Made by a program: the position numbers and the translations under genes
Assembly: GCA_021845905.1 (NCBI GenBank)
Contig: JAJZVA010000003.1
Span: forward strand, 137,169-201,168
From: Pseudomonadota bacterium
Lineage (GTDB): Bacteria; Pseudomonadota; Alphaproteobacteria; Micavibrionales; UBA2020
Length of the DNA stretch: 64,000 bases
Reading direction: 5' to 3'
The notes under the pieces: model-generated
What the model was told of the DNA's origin: nothing
Databases searched by the model: none
Seen by the model: the letters and a program-made list of their open reading frames with translations, nothing else
In this document: piece by piece, positions 44,607-52,483 of the stretch
Layout: each line of letters begins with the position of its first letter
How positions within the stretch are numbered: the stretch's first letter is position 1

Positions 44607-46532
44607 TTAAATTTCGTACTGGCCGCCGATTTCGACCACGCGGTCGGAGGGAATGCCGTAATAGGCGCCGGCGTTCGAGGCGTTCTTTTTCAGCCAGGCG
44701 AAGATGCGCTCGCGCCAGCGGGCGATGCCCGAGGGTTCCTCGGTCGAAATCACCGTCTCCTTGCCGAGGAAGAACGACGCCTGATGGATGTCGTCGAAAT
44801 CCATGCCCCGCGCCTGGCACTGCTGGAGCGCGGCGGGCACGTTGGGCTCGTCCTGGAATCCGGTGTGGAGATCGAGCTGGTAGAAGTCGTTGCCGAGGTT
44901 GTAGACGTGCACGCGGTTTTCCGCCGGAACGTAGGGCACTTCCTGCGACACGACGGTGAGGAAGATGATGCGCTCGTGCAAGACCTTGTTGTGCTTGAGG
45001 TTGTGCAGCAGCGAGGCGGGGATGACGTTGTGCACCGCGGTCATGTAGACGGCGGTGCCGGGCACGCGCACCGGCGGGTTTTTGTAGATTTCCTTGATGA
45101 AGCGCTCGGTCGAGACGGAGGCGCGGGCGATTTTTTCGTTGAGGATGCGGTTGCCGCTCTTCCACGTGGTGAGCAACGTGAAGATGACCGAGGCGATCAT
45201 CAGGGGCACGTAGCCGCCCGAGGCGATCTTCTGCGACGAAGCGGCGAAGAGCACGGCGTCGACCGCGGCGAACCCGCCCGACGTCGCCAGCACGCGCCAC
45301 CACGGCCAATGCCATTTGAGCCGCATGACGAAGCTGACCTGTATCGCGGCGATGAACATCGCGCCGGTGACGGCGACGCCGTAGGCCGCGGCGAGCCCTT
45401 CCGACGACTTGAAGATCACGACGACGGAAAGCACCATCGCCAGCAGCAGCCAGTTGACGAAGGGAATGTAGATCTGCCCCATTTCCTTGGCGGAGGTGAA
45501 GAAGATGCGCATGCGCGGCAGATAGCCCAGCATGATCGCCTGACGGGTGAGCGAATAGGCGCCGGAAATGACCGCCTGCGAGGCGATGACCGTCGCCATC
45601 GCGGCGAGGATCAGCAGCGGCACGGAGAGCGCCTTGGGCGCGAGCAGGTAAAAAGGATTCTCGATCGCCTTGGGATGCAAGATCAAAAGCGCGCCCTGGC
45701 CGAAATAGTTCAAGATCAGCCCCGGCCAGACGATCGCCAGCCAGACGGCGCGGATCGGCTTCGCGCCGAAGTGGCCCATGTCGGCGTAAAGCGCCTCGGC
45801 CCCGGTGACGGACAGCACCGTCGCGCCGAGCGCCATGAAAGACAGGAACGGCCGGGTGATGATGAACTTGAGGGCGAAGAGCGGATTGACCGCCTGCATC
45901 ACCTCGGGCGCATGGACGATTTGCAGAAGGCCGAAGATCCCCAGCGTCGAAAACCACAAAAGCATGATCGGGCCGAACAGGTTGCCGACCTTGCCGGTGC
46001 CGAAGCGCTGGCCGAGGAACAGGCAGATGAGGATGACCATGGCGAGCGGAAGCTCGATGGTGTGCAGGCTCGGCGCGACGACCTGAATCCCCTCGATCGC
46101 CGACAAGACGGAGATCGCCGGGGTGATGACGCCGTCGGCGTAAAACAGGCTGCCCGCCATCACGCCGAGCAGACCCGTCATGTAAAACAGCGACGGGCTG
46201 GGGCGCGTGAGGCGCTGCACCAGCGCGAGCAGCGCGAAATCGCCGCCCTCGCCCTTGTTGCTCGCCTTCATCACCACCATGACGTATTTGAGCGTCACGA
46301 CGATCAACAGCAGCCAGAAGATCATGGAAAGAAAACGGTAGATGTTCTCCGGCGCGACGGCGAGCCCCGTCTGGGTGAAACTCTCCTTCAGGGCATAGAG
46401 CGGGCTGGTGCCGATGTCGCCGAAGACGACGCCGAGCGCGCCCAGCATCAGCAGTTTGGACGAGCTTGCGTGGTGCGAACCGGAGCGTTCCTGCTCCAGC
46501 TTACTGTTCAGGTGTTCGGAAAGGCTTTGCAT
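44607..46532 (-). CDS. kup: KUP-type potassium uptake transporter
   Basis: 641 residues from MQSLSEHLNS; an earlier in-frame ATG would add 38 unlike residues. About 12 membrane helices. The first carries LGALGVVFGDIGTSPLYALKE, the family signature. ALYADMGHFGAKPIRAVWL lies near residue 265. A cytoplasmic C-terminal domain of about 170 residues follows. Proton-coupled K+ uptake under low potassium or osmotic stress is the known role. Confidence 0.95.
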   Translation of the reverse strand: MQSLSEHLNSKLEQERSGSHHASSSKLLMLGALGVVFGDIGTSPLYALKESFTQTGLAVAPENIYRFLSMIFWLLLIVVTLKYVMVVMKASNKGEGGDFALLALVQRLTRPSPSLFYMTGLLGVMAGSLFYADGVITPAISVLSAIEGIQVVAPSLHTIELPLAMVILICLFLGQRFGTGKVGNLFGPIMLLWFSTLGIFGLLQIVHAPEVMQAVNPLFALKFIITRPFLSFMALGATVLSVTGAEALYADMGHFGAKPIRAVWLAIVWPGLILNYFGQGALLILHPKAIENPFYLLAPKALSVPLLILAAMATVIASQAVISGAYSLTRQAIMLGYLPRMRIFFTSAKEMGQIYIPFVNWLLLAMVLSVVVIFKSSEGLAAAYGVAVTGAMFIAAIQVSFVMRLKWHWPWWRVLATSGGFAAVDAVLFAASSQKIASGGYVPLMIASVIFTLLTTWKSGNRILNEKIARASVSTERFIKEIYKNPPVRVPGTAVYMTAVHNVIPASLLHNLKHNKVLHERIIFLTVVSQEVPYVPAENRVHVYNLGNDFYQLDLHTGFQDEPNVPAALQQCQARGMDFDDIHQASFFLGKETVISTEEPSGIARWRERIFAWLKKNASNAGAYYGIPSDRVVEIGGQYEI

Positions 46533-46738
46533 GGGGGGATCTTGTATTGTTCCTTGGTTTCTGAACGCGCGGCGCGGCGGATGCGCGGCGGAGGTTTCCC
46601 GGTTGAATCCGTTCCAAGGGATAACACACTTTGCCTCCCTTGGCAAAAGAAGCCGGTGACGTTTTTTCTATCTACCTGAAATAAAAGAGAAATTTTGAGA
46701 GACGGAGCGGCCTTCGGGCACGGATGCGCGCCCGCCGC

Positions 46739-47146
46739 TCAGTCGGTCGGGTTGCCGGACGCCTTCAGCTCCTGCTCGATGGCCTTTTTCTCCTGCGGCG
46801 TCATATGCGCCCATTCGGCCTGCGCCTGCGCGCGCGCCGCGGCCTGTTCCTGCGGCGTCATGGCTTCATATGTCTGTTGCGCCTGCCGCTCCATCTGCTT
46901 TTGCTCGCCGGGGCTGAGGTTCTGCCACTGCGCCGCCGCGGTGTCCTCGGCCTGCTGTTTGGCGGCGGGGCTGAGCGTGCTGAAGTTCTTTTGCGCCTGC
47001 TGCTCGAAGGCCTTCCTTTGCGCGGGCGTCATGCCGTTGAGCTTTTGCATGGTCTGGTCGGCGGTGACCGGCAACTGCACCTGCGCGCCTGCGGGCGCGG
47101 CAAGCGCGAGAAGAACGGCGGTCATCGTCAAAATGCGTGTTCTCAT
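46739..47146 (-). CDS. small secreted Gln/Ala-rich repeat protein (paralogue A)
   Basis: 135 residues from the ATG preceded by AAAGGA. Signal peptide (ILTMTAVLLALAAPAGAQ). The mature part is made of helical repeats of about 22 residues built on MTPxE/LSPxE turns: NGMTPAQRKAFEQQAQ, STLSPAAKQQAEDTAA, QNLSPGEQKQMERQAQ, EAMTPQEQAAARAQAQ, AHMTPQEKKAIEQELK. It ends NPTD. Similar to the neighbour at 47173-47586 in repeat pattern and C-terminus (duplication). Likely periplasmic; this repeat style recalls the DUF3106 family, but that is not certain. Confidence 0.7.
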   Translation of the reverse strand: MRTRILTMTAVLLALAAPAGAQVQLPVTADQTMQKLNGMTPAQRKAFEQQAQKNFSTLSPAAKQQAEDTAAAQWQNLSPGEQKQMERQAQQTYEAMTPQEQAAARAQAQAEWAHMTPQEKKAIEQELKASGNPTD

Positions 47147-47172
47147 TTTTTGTTTCCTTTCGTTGATCGTCG

Positions 47173-47586
47173 TCAGTCTGTCGGGTCGCCGTCCGGCAGG
47201 TCCTTGAGCAGAAGGTTTTTTTCGCCCGGCGTCATGCCCGCCCATTCCGCGCGGGTGCGGGCGCGCGCCGCGGCCTGTTCTTGCGGCGTCATCGCGTCGT
47301 ATTGCGCGGCGGCATCCTGTTCGAGCCGCCGCTGCTGGTCGGGAGAAAGCGCCTGCCATTGCTGCACGGCCTGCCGTTCAAGCATTTCCTGTTCCTCCGG
47401 CGTGAGCGCGTCGAACCGCGACACGGCCTGCCGCTCGAAATCGTCGCGCTCATCGGCCGCCATCCTGTCGATGGTGCGCATGGTGCGGGCGACGATCGAA
47501 AGGCCTTTTTTGTCCTGCCGCGCCAGATGCGCGGTGAAAAAAACCAGCAACGCCAGAACCGGCAGCAAGAACGGTATCTTATTCAC
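47173..47586 (-). CDS. Gln/Ala-rich repeat protein with membrane anchor (paralogue B)
   Basis: 137 residues. The N-terminal hydrophobic segment (IPFLLPVLALLVFFTAHLA) has no clear cleavage site, so it is probably anchored. The same LTPEEQ/LSPDQQ/MTPQEQ repeat cycle as paralogue A is followed by DPTD at the end. The two genes lie in tandem on the minus strand, 26 bases apart; the closest blocks are MTPQEQAAARA. Function unknown; the coiled helices may bind envelope components. Confidence 0.7.
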   Translation of the reverse strand: MNKIPFLLPVLALLVFFTAHLARQDKKGLSIVARTMRTIDRMAADERDDFERQAVSRFDALTPEEQEMLERQAVQQWQALSPDQQRRLEQDAAAQYDAMTPQEQAAARARTRAEWAGMTPGEKNLLLKDLPDGDPTD

Positions 47587-47654
47587 CCCTGATTCCTTCC
47601 GTGGTTGGCGGCAGAACGGATGACGGAAGATTATATTGTCACGCGAAAACGAAT

Positions 47655-47699
47655 TTCAAAAGAAAAGCCGCAAGGCTCCCCCGAACCTGCGGCTTTTTT
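47655..47699. terminator. bidirectional terminator
   Basis: GCCGCAAGG (47667-47675) pairs with CCTGCGGC (47686-47693) with one bulge. A T6 run follows on the plus strand, and an A-rich run precedes it, giving TTTTCTTTT on the minus strand. It would end transcription of the small minus-strand genes at 47737-48112. Confidence 0.7.
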
Positions 47700-47736
47700 C
47701 ATCGTTTCCCCGAACCCCCGTCCGGACAATCTCCTC

Positions 47737-47886
47737 TCAGGCGTGCTTGTGCGCGGGCGCGGCGGGCGCCTGTTTCGGCTGACGGGCGCGCTCTTCGGCG
47801 CGTTTGATCGCCACCAGCCCCTGACGGAACGCGGCGAGGTTGTTTTCAATGTTACCGCGATTGAATTGCGCGCTCAGTTTTGCCAT
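47737..47886 (-). CDS. 49-aa small protein
   Basis: ATG at 47886, stop TGA at 47739. 49 residues: an amphipathic start (KLSAQFNRGNIENNLAAFRQ), a basic helix (LVAIKRAEERARQPKQ) and a Pro/Ala/His tail. Its start codon lies 1 base after the stop of the 74-aa gene, suggesting translational coupling. A terminator follows. No family recognised. Confidence 0.55.
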   Translation of the reverse strand: MAKLSAQFNRGNIENNLAAFRQGLVAIKRAEERARQPKQAPAAPAHKHA

Positions 47887-47887
47887 G

Positions 47888-48112
47888 TCAGTGCACTCCT
47901 TCTTCTTGCAACAATGATTCCAGTTCTTCGATCCGCCGTTCCAGATGTTCCCTGCTCACGGTGATCACGCCGCGGCGCATCACCGCCTTGGCGTTGGCGC
48001 GGATGGCGTTGCGCAGGTCGGCGATGCCGCTCTCGCCGAGAATGTCCTTGTCGCCAAAGACCGCCACATATTCGTCGCCGCGCTGCGCCGTCATGAGAAA
48101 CACGTGTTGCAT
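47888..48112 (-). CDS. 74-aa small protein
   Basis: The ATG giving [16 protein letters not shown] is preceded by AAGGAG, much better than the upstream in-frame start. 74 residues: a strand-like N-terminus ([16 protein letters not shown]), a helix ([19 protein letters not shown]), then a predicted coiled-coil end ([20 protein letters not shown]). Followed at once by the 49-aa gene. May bind a partner through the coiled coil; function unknown. Confidence 0.65.
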   Translation of the reverse strand: MQHVFLMTAQRGDEYVAVFGDKDILGESGIADLRNAIRANAKAVMRRGVITVSREHLERRIEELESLLQEEGVH

Positions 48113-48327
48113 ATTCCGTCTCCTTTTTCGTCCTTGTGCCCCGGCTGATTGCTTTGACACGGTTGATTGCTTGCTATGTATTACTTTATGCAAACAAAGT
48201 TAAACAATGGTTAATATTGCATAATTTATTGTTATTGCTATATTTTCCGAAGCGAATCTATCCGGCTTTTTATGTTTTTTCGCCCGTTCCGCAAGGCAAA
48301 AAGCCGCTTTTCAGAAGGAGAGACGAC

Positions 48328-48744
48328 ATGCACGCCGTGACGACCGTAACAGAATCGGGCGAAGGGCTTTATACGCAAAACATCAACACGGCGGGACACG
48401 CGCTCATGGCGGACGAACCCGTCGATCTCGGCGGGCGCGATTTGGGCCCCGCGCCTTACGATTTGCTGCTGGCCGCGCTCGGCGCCTGCACGGCGATGAC
48501 TTTGCGCATGTACGCCAACCAGAAAAAGTGGGATTTGAAAAAGGCCAGCGTGACGCTCAGCCACGAAAAACGCACCGACGCGGAAAATAAAAAATTCGAC
48601 TTCATCACGCGCGAGATCGCGCTCGAGGGCGAGCTCGACGCGGCGCAACGCGCGCGGCTGCTCGAAATCGCCAACAAATGCCCCGTGCACAAAACCCTCA
48701 CCGGCGATATGCGCCCCGTGGTGGAAAGCCGTTTGGCGGAGTGA
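48328..48744 (+). CDS. OsmC family protein
   Basis: 138 residues. [24 protein letters not shown] carries the first conserved Cys near residue 52. The second lies in [11 protein letters not shown] near residue 117. This Cys pair detoxifies organic hydroperoxides in the OsmC/Ohr superfamily. The sequence resembles the stand-alone YhfA/OsmC-type proteins more than Ohr. AGAAGGAGA precedes the ATG. The 215-base AT-rich gap before it holds promoter-like sequence (TTGACA at 48153) but nothing I would annotate firmly. Confidence 0.85.
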   Translation: MHAVTTVTESGEGLYTQNINTAGHALMADEPVDLGGRDLGPAPYDLLLAALGACTAMTLRMYANQKKWDLKKASVTLSHEKRTDAENKKFDFITREIALEGELDAAQRARLLEIANKCPVHKTLTGDMRPVVESRLAE

Positions 48745-48836
48745 CGATTGACGCATCGCGCTCCCGCGCGAACGTTGCTTTATCAAACAGAATGCCTGTG
48801 CTAGCCTGAAACCGTTGCCGCGTCCGCGCGGCGGCC

Positions 48837-49035
48837 GGGGCTTAAGAATCCCGCAATAACCGGTGACGTGACCGTATATCACGTCGCTTCTCCGCGTTTT
48901 TATTATGCCCGGGAGGTGGCGGCGCATGTCCAGAGCTTCGGCTTAAAGGCCGTCGCGGTCGTGTTACAGCGGCTTCTAAACTCCCGGCGCCAGAGAATCC
49001 TCTCTGGCGCCTTCTTCTAGAAAGGGAGCAAGACC
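48837..49035 (+). ncRNA. structured leader RNA candidate, copy 2
   Basis: Second copy of the 11091-11283 element. P1: GGGG plus TTAAGAA (48837-48848) with TTCTAAA plus TCCC (48974-48985). P2: CCGCAATAAC (48851-48860) with GTTACAGCGG (48963-48972), 8 of 10 pairs. P3: GACGTGA/TCACGTC (48865-48885). Compared with copy 1, three P2 pairs, one P1 pair and one P3 pair change on both sides while staying paired. The last hairpin (48986-49011) is identical in all 26 bases. A UUCG-capped mini-hairpin (AGC-TTCG-GCT) occupies the core. Confidence 0.7.
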
Positions 49036-49225
49036 GTGCGCACAGACGACAGCATCCACGCCAGGAACATGAAAAAACCTCGCCGAAGAACTCCGCCGCA
49101 TGTCGCGGCTGGAGCCGCCGTATGACGTCTGCTTCAAAAACGCGCCGGACATCTCGCGCGGCATCTGGCATCTCGCCGCCTTCTATCTCGACGGAAAAGA
49201 GCGGAATAAAAGCGACTTCCACTGA
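49036..49225 (+). pseudogene. frameshifted paralogue of the 57-aa leader-linked protein
   Basis: The GTG start (GGGAG upstream) reads DDSIHARNMKK like copy 1. Then an A6 run contains one base more than copy 1, and the frame shifts; stop TGA comes early at the wrong frame. In the +1 frame the sequence continues LAEELRRMSRLEPPYDVCF, then ISRGIWHLAAFYLDG, and ends at TGA 49223-49225. It could be a recent pseudogene, a slippage-controlled gene (homopolymer A6), or an assembly error. The downstream part stays well conserved, which argues against long decay. Confidence 0.65.
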
Positions 49226-49264
49226 CGGGTTGGCGCAGTTCACCCCCGCACGACGCTGCGGCCT

Positions 49265-49927
49265 TTAGCCGCGTCCGACAACGGCGTACACCGCCTTGAC
49301 CTCGTCCCTGGGGATGTCTTTTTCCTCCGGCGGGTTGAACTGCGCGACGCGGATATTGTCCACCGACTGGCGCAGATAGCGCGTGATGTGCGCGTCGCCG
49401 TTTTGCATTTCGATCACGCAGTCGCGCCCCTGTTCGGGCGGGCGTCCGGGATGCACATAGACAAGCTCGCCCGCGAAATAGCGCGGCTCCATCGCATCGG
49501 AGAAAACGTAGATCGCGAAGGCGTTGCCGCCCGCCTGCGCCGGATGCCGCGCCACCCAGTCGACGACCGCGCCGCTTTCGAGATTGGGGCATTTTTGCAG
49601 GCTGTCCGGCGCGGCGCCGTAAACCGGCACGTAATTGTCGGTCGGGCGCGGCGCGGGCTGCATCGGCACGTCGGAAAAGCCGTGGTGGTGGCTGAGTTTG
49701 TCCTGCCTGTATTCGAAATCGCCGCCGATTCCGCCGGAAAGGTCGAGCTTGACGCCGAGATAATCCTCGATCACCGGAATCTCGGTCGCCATGATGTTGC
49801 GCCGCCCGTGGATCAGGCGGTTGACCGCGGCGGGGTTGAGCCCCATATGCTCGGCCAGCCCTTTTTGGGTTTTGCCGGGGGTGTTTTCAATGATCTTGCG
49901 GATCTGCTCATATATGCGCGTTACCAT
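49265..49927 (-). CDS. phage-type XRE/S24 repressor, self-cleavage residues lost
   Basis: 220 residues. The N-terminal helix-turn-helix (KTQKGLAEHMGLNPAAVNRLIHGRRN, about residues 19-44) is followed by a C-terminal LexA/CI-like S24 domain with FSDAMEPRYFAGELVYVHPGRPP near residue 142. In the family the residue before Met is the nucleophile Ser (SDSMEP); here it is Ala. The usual Lys partner near ITRYLRQ is Arg. The protein should dimerise and bind DNA but not cut itself. The ATG follows AAGGA without spacing, so translation may be weak or leaderless. Divergent from the repeat-containing genes. Confidence 0.85.
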   Translation of the reverse strand: MVTRIYEQIRKIIENTPGKTQKGLAEHMGLNPAAVNRLIHGRRNIMATEIPVIEDYLGVKLDLSGGIGGDFEYRQDKLSHHHGFSDVPMQPAPRPTDNYVPVYGAAPDSLQKCPNLESGAVVDWVARHPAQAGGNAFAIYVFSDAMEPRYFAGELVYVHPGRPPEQGRDCVIEMQNGDAHITRYLRQSVDNIRVAQFNPPEEKDIPRDEVKAVYAVVGRG

Positions 49928-50029
49928 TCCTTTATATTATCGCACTTTTATAAATGACGCTATAGCAATTTAGTAATCATTTGATATTTATATTTTAATT
50001 TTAAAAAATTTCATTTTAGAAAATTTATA

Positions 50030-50062
50030 TTGACAATAAATTGCGAATATAGCAATATTTGC
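50030..50062 (+). promoter_or_regulatory. promoter with operator-like palindromes
   Basis: TTGACA (50030-50035), 17 bases, CAATAT (50053-50058). Overlapping it are ATTGC-N7-GCAAT (50040-50056) and GCAA-TAT-TTGC (50052-50062). The 9-mer TATAGCAAT is present both here (50048-50056) and 79 bases before the repressor start region (49961-49969), next to palindrome GCTATAGC. These are natural candidates for operators of the divergent S24 repressor. No biochemical support. Confidence 0.5.
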
Positions 50063-50100
50063 AAAGGATATGATTCGAAAGCGTAACTGGAATATGACAT

Positions 50101-50586
50101 ATGAGCTATAAAATCCCCATCGGGCTGCCTCAAGACCCTAAACTGACGGTTATTGCCCGCGCCGCTCAAGTGAAGCGCGGCGTGGCCCTCGGCGTGTGGG
50201 TTGCGTTGCTCGATCACGCCGCCCGCGCAAAACCGCGCGGCAGCCTCGCCGCCGCCGCGCCGGACGAGATCGCCGCAACGCTGGAATGCTCCGCAACGGA
50301 GGTCGCCGCCGTCATCGCGGCGCTGCGGGACAAAAAGATGATCACGGCGGAACAGTCCGTCGCCCACTGGCAACGCTATCAGAAACTTTCCACCCCGCGC
50401 GTCCGCGCGCACCGCGCGCAAAACCGAATAGATGCGCACCGCGCGCAAAACCGAATAGATGCGCACCGCGCGCAAAAAGAAAACGCCGCCGCGCCGGAAA
50501 CGGATGCGACGCGGCGCGACCGTCTGCAAAAGGAAATGAACAGACGGCGGGGGAAATCCGATAAGCCCCAAGCCGTTCTCATGTGA
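50101..50586 (+). CDS. putative phage/plasmid replication-type protein with internal repeats
   Basis: 161 residues. The N-terminal 85 residues look like a winged-helix module (KRGVALGVWVALLDHAARAK, then ATLECSATEVAAVIAALRDKKMI), as in phage replisome organisers of the DnaD/DUF1376 style; identity is uncertain. The middle has a 9-residue repeat AHRAQNRID, about 2.6 copies, and the tail is Lys/Arg-rich. It is divergent from the S24 repressor and followed by a second repeat-bearing gene 37 bases on. It resembles the replication gene next to the immunity region of a temperate phage. Confidence 0.6.
   Translation: MSYKIPIGLPQDPKLTVIARAAQVKRGVALGVWVALLDHAARAKPRGSLAAAAPDEIAATLECSATEVAAVIAALRDKKMITAEQSVAHWQRYQKLSTPRVRAHRAQNRIDAHRAQNRIDAHRAQKENAAAPETDATRRDRLQKEMNRRRGKSDKPQAVLM
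50407..50476 (+). repeat. 27-base direct repeats inside the 50101-50586 gene
   Basis: Two exact 27-base units (50407-50433 and 50434-50460) and a third that matches for 17 bases. The unit is nine codons, so copy number can change without breaking the frame. Spacing and position within a putative replication gene resemble iterons, but no DnaA box is evident nearby. Confidence 0.85.
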
Positions 50587-50623
50587 CCGCCCCCCATAAC
50601 CTCATCCCCCGGAGACTTGCCGC

Positions 50624-51310
50624 ATGATCCTCGCCAAAGAAAAGCGCCATCTGAATAAACCGCCCACGGAATATAAATCCATAGACCCCTGGGCGGACTG
50701 GAAGCCGCAGTGGACGCAAAAAGAGGCGAAAAGAGACAGGGCCGCGCCACAAGACAATGCGCATCCGATCGGCGCCCGCCCGACGCCTTTCGATTTGCAG
50801 GAAAAGCACGCGCCCACGCGCAGCGCGCATCCGCATGGGGCGCGGCGCGGAACGCAGGACAATATACAGCCGCGTGAAACGTGAGATAATATACAGCCGC
50901 GTGAAACGCGAGATAATATACAGCCGCGTGAAACGCGGCGGCGCATCGTCGACGCGCGCCTGTGGGACGCGATGACCTCCAGCCAGCAGGACGCCGCCTG
51001 CCAGATCGCCAGCGCCTTCGAGATGCTGGGCAAGGGGCTCGGCTACGCGCAGAGCAACTGGCAGCGCATCCCCGGGTGCAGGGGCGCCGAAAACGTCTCC
51101 GAAGCGCACGCCCGCATGATCAACGCCTACACGCTCTGGGCACGGGAATGCGCGCGGGAAAAAATCAGCCACGCGATGATCGTCGACGTGCTCTGCTACG
51201 GCTTTTCCTGCAAGATGATCGACTGCGACCGGCGCATCCGCAACGGCGCGACGCGCGAAAACCTCATGAAGGGGCTGACGCTCTATTGCCGCTTGCAGGG
51301 GTGGCGGTGA
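50624..51310 (+). pseudogene. replication-region gene interrupted by a nonsense codon in a repeat
   Basis: One frame runs from ATG 50624 to TGA 51308-51310 (228 codons) but has an internal TGA at 50882-50884. That TGA is the last codon of the first of three 27-base repeats; the second repeat has CGA there and the third CGG, so a single C to T change explains it. Before it: MILAKEKRHLNKPP and a basic linker; after it: DNIQPRETR repeats, then AMTSSQQDAACQIASAFEML and ENLMKGLTLYCRLQGW. The second half looks intact, and either product alone may be made. Confidence 0.65.
50858..50938 (+). repeat. 27-base direct repeats, three copies, containing the nonsense codon
   Basis: Three tandem 27-base units (50858-50884, 50885-50911, 50912-50938), each coding a nonapeptide ending in RET plus one residue. 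They share AATATACAGCCGCGTGAAAC. The copies differ only at the codon edges (GAC/GAT start, TGA/CGA/CGG end). The period equals that of the repeats in the preceding gene, but the sequence is unrelated. AT-rich ATATAC in each copy is a possible unwinding or binding site. Confidence 0.85.
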
Positions 51311-51313
51311 GCG

Positions 51314-52366
51314 CTATTCATCCGGATAATTATGCGCGGCGCCCTGCCAGTCGGTCACGGTTTCGCCGTCGTAGTATTCCTCTTCCAGCGGAACCTTGCC
51401 GAAGCCGCCCGGAATATCGAGCACGTAGCGCGGCAGCGCGATGCCCGACAATCGCCCGAGAAGTTTTTTCATCAAACCGCGCCCGATCGACACGGGCAGG
51501 CGGAAGTGGCTTGTGCCGCGCGCCATGTCGGGGTGATGGAGGTAATAGGGCTTGATGCGCATCTCGACCAGCCTGCGGAACAGATTCTCCAGCGCCGCCG
51601 CGCTGTCGTTCACGCCCTTCAGCAAAACCGACTGCGACAGGAGCGGAATGCCCGCACGCAAAAATTTTTGTGTTGCCGTGCCCACCTTGTCGGTGAGTTC
51701 GTTTTCATGATTGCAGTGCAACACGACATAGACCGCTTTTTCGCTCGCCAGCGCCGCCACCAGTTCATCCGTCACGCGCGACGGGTCGGCGACCGGCACG
51801 CGGGTGTGAAAGCGCACGACCTTCACATGGCCGATCGCGTTCAGCGCGTCCATGAGATTCTTGATCCGCCGCGGCGACAAAACGAACGGATCGCCGCCGG
51901 TCACGATCACCTCCCACACTTTGGGCGCGGCGCGGATATAATCAAGCGCGGCTTCCAGCTCTTCGGCGCTCAAAGCTTCACTCTTACCCGGCCCGACCAT
52001 CTCGCGCCGGAAACAAAACCGGCAATAGACCGCGCAGACGTGCACCGGCTTCAGAAGCACGCGGTCGGGATAACGGTGGACGATGCCCCGCAGACGCTTC
52101 GCGCCTGCCGAATTAAGAACTTCCGGACTGTGTGCGTCATCGCCGATCGGATCTTCCAGCTCGCGCGGGGTGGTGTTCAACTCCTCGACCGACGGTATAT
52201 ATTGCCGCGCCACCGGGTCGTACGGATCGGTGGGATTGATTGTTGCCATAACGTCATCCGTGACGGCAACGGCGTACTGTTCGGCAACCGCTTCGAGCGG
52301 CCCGCGGACGTCATGAGCGGACAAATGCGGATCAATGCAGTCGGTTTGCGGATGGATGCGGGTCAT
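51314..52366 (-). CDS. epmB: EF-P beta-lysylation / lysine 2,3-aminomutase-type radical SAM enzyme
   Basis: 350 residues. The radical-SAM cluster motif lies in [16 protein letters not shown] near residue 115. PLP binding is expected near the C-terminal region ([15 protein letters not shown]-like motif: [18 protein letters not shown]). EpmB makes beta-lysine for elongation factor P, and many alphaproteobacteria carry this shorter form; KamA makes beta-lysine for degradation. The 350-residue length favours the EpmB type. No epmA or efp gene is in the window, so the assignment is moderate. Convergent with the broken gene before it, 3 bases apart. Confidence 0.8.
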   Translation of the reverse strand: MTRIHPQTDCIDPHLSAHDVRGPLEAVAEQYAVAVTDDVMATINPTDPYDPVARQYIPSVEELNTTPRELEDPIGDDAHSPEVLNSAGAKRLRGIVHRYPDRVLLKPVHVCAVYCRFCFRREMVGPGKSEALSAEELEAALDYIRAAPKVWEVIVTGGDPFVLSPRRIKNLMDALNAIGHVKVVRFHTRVPVADPSRVTDELVAALASEKAVYVVLHCNHENELTDKVGTATQKFLRAGIPLLSQSVLLKGVNDSAAALENLFRRLVEMRIKPYYLHHPDMARGTSHFRLPVSIGRGLMKKLLGRLSGIALPRYVLDIPGGFGKVPLEEEYYDGETVTDWQGAAHNYPDE

Positions 52367-52483
52367 ATACGGTCAAATACGGGCTGTTTGCAGGCAGATG
52401 CGGACAGGTTTTTAGCAGTTTTCGCCCGCCTTCACAACAAAAATCTTTACATAAATGAAATGCCGGATTATAAAACCTCCGCC

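Noticed and set aside
50407-50938. 27-base repeats as a CRISPR array
   Set aside because: The units are directly adjacent without unique spacers, lie in frame within protein genes, and no cas genes are near.
49265-51310. A complete prophage
   Set aside because: Only a repressor and two possible replication genes are present; there is no integrase, terminase, capsid or lysis gene, and housekeeping genes follow at once. I call it a remnant module.
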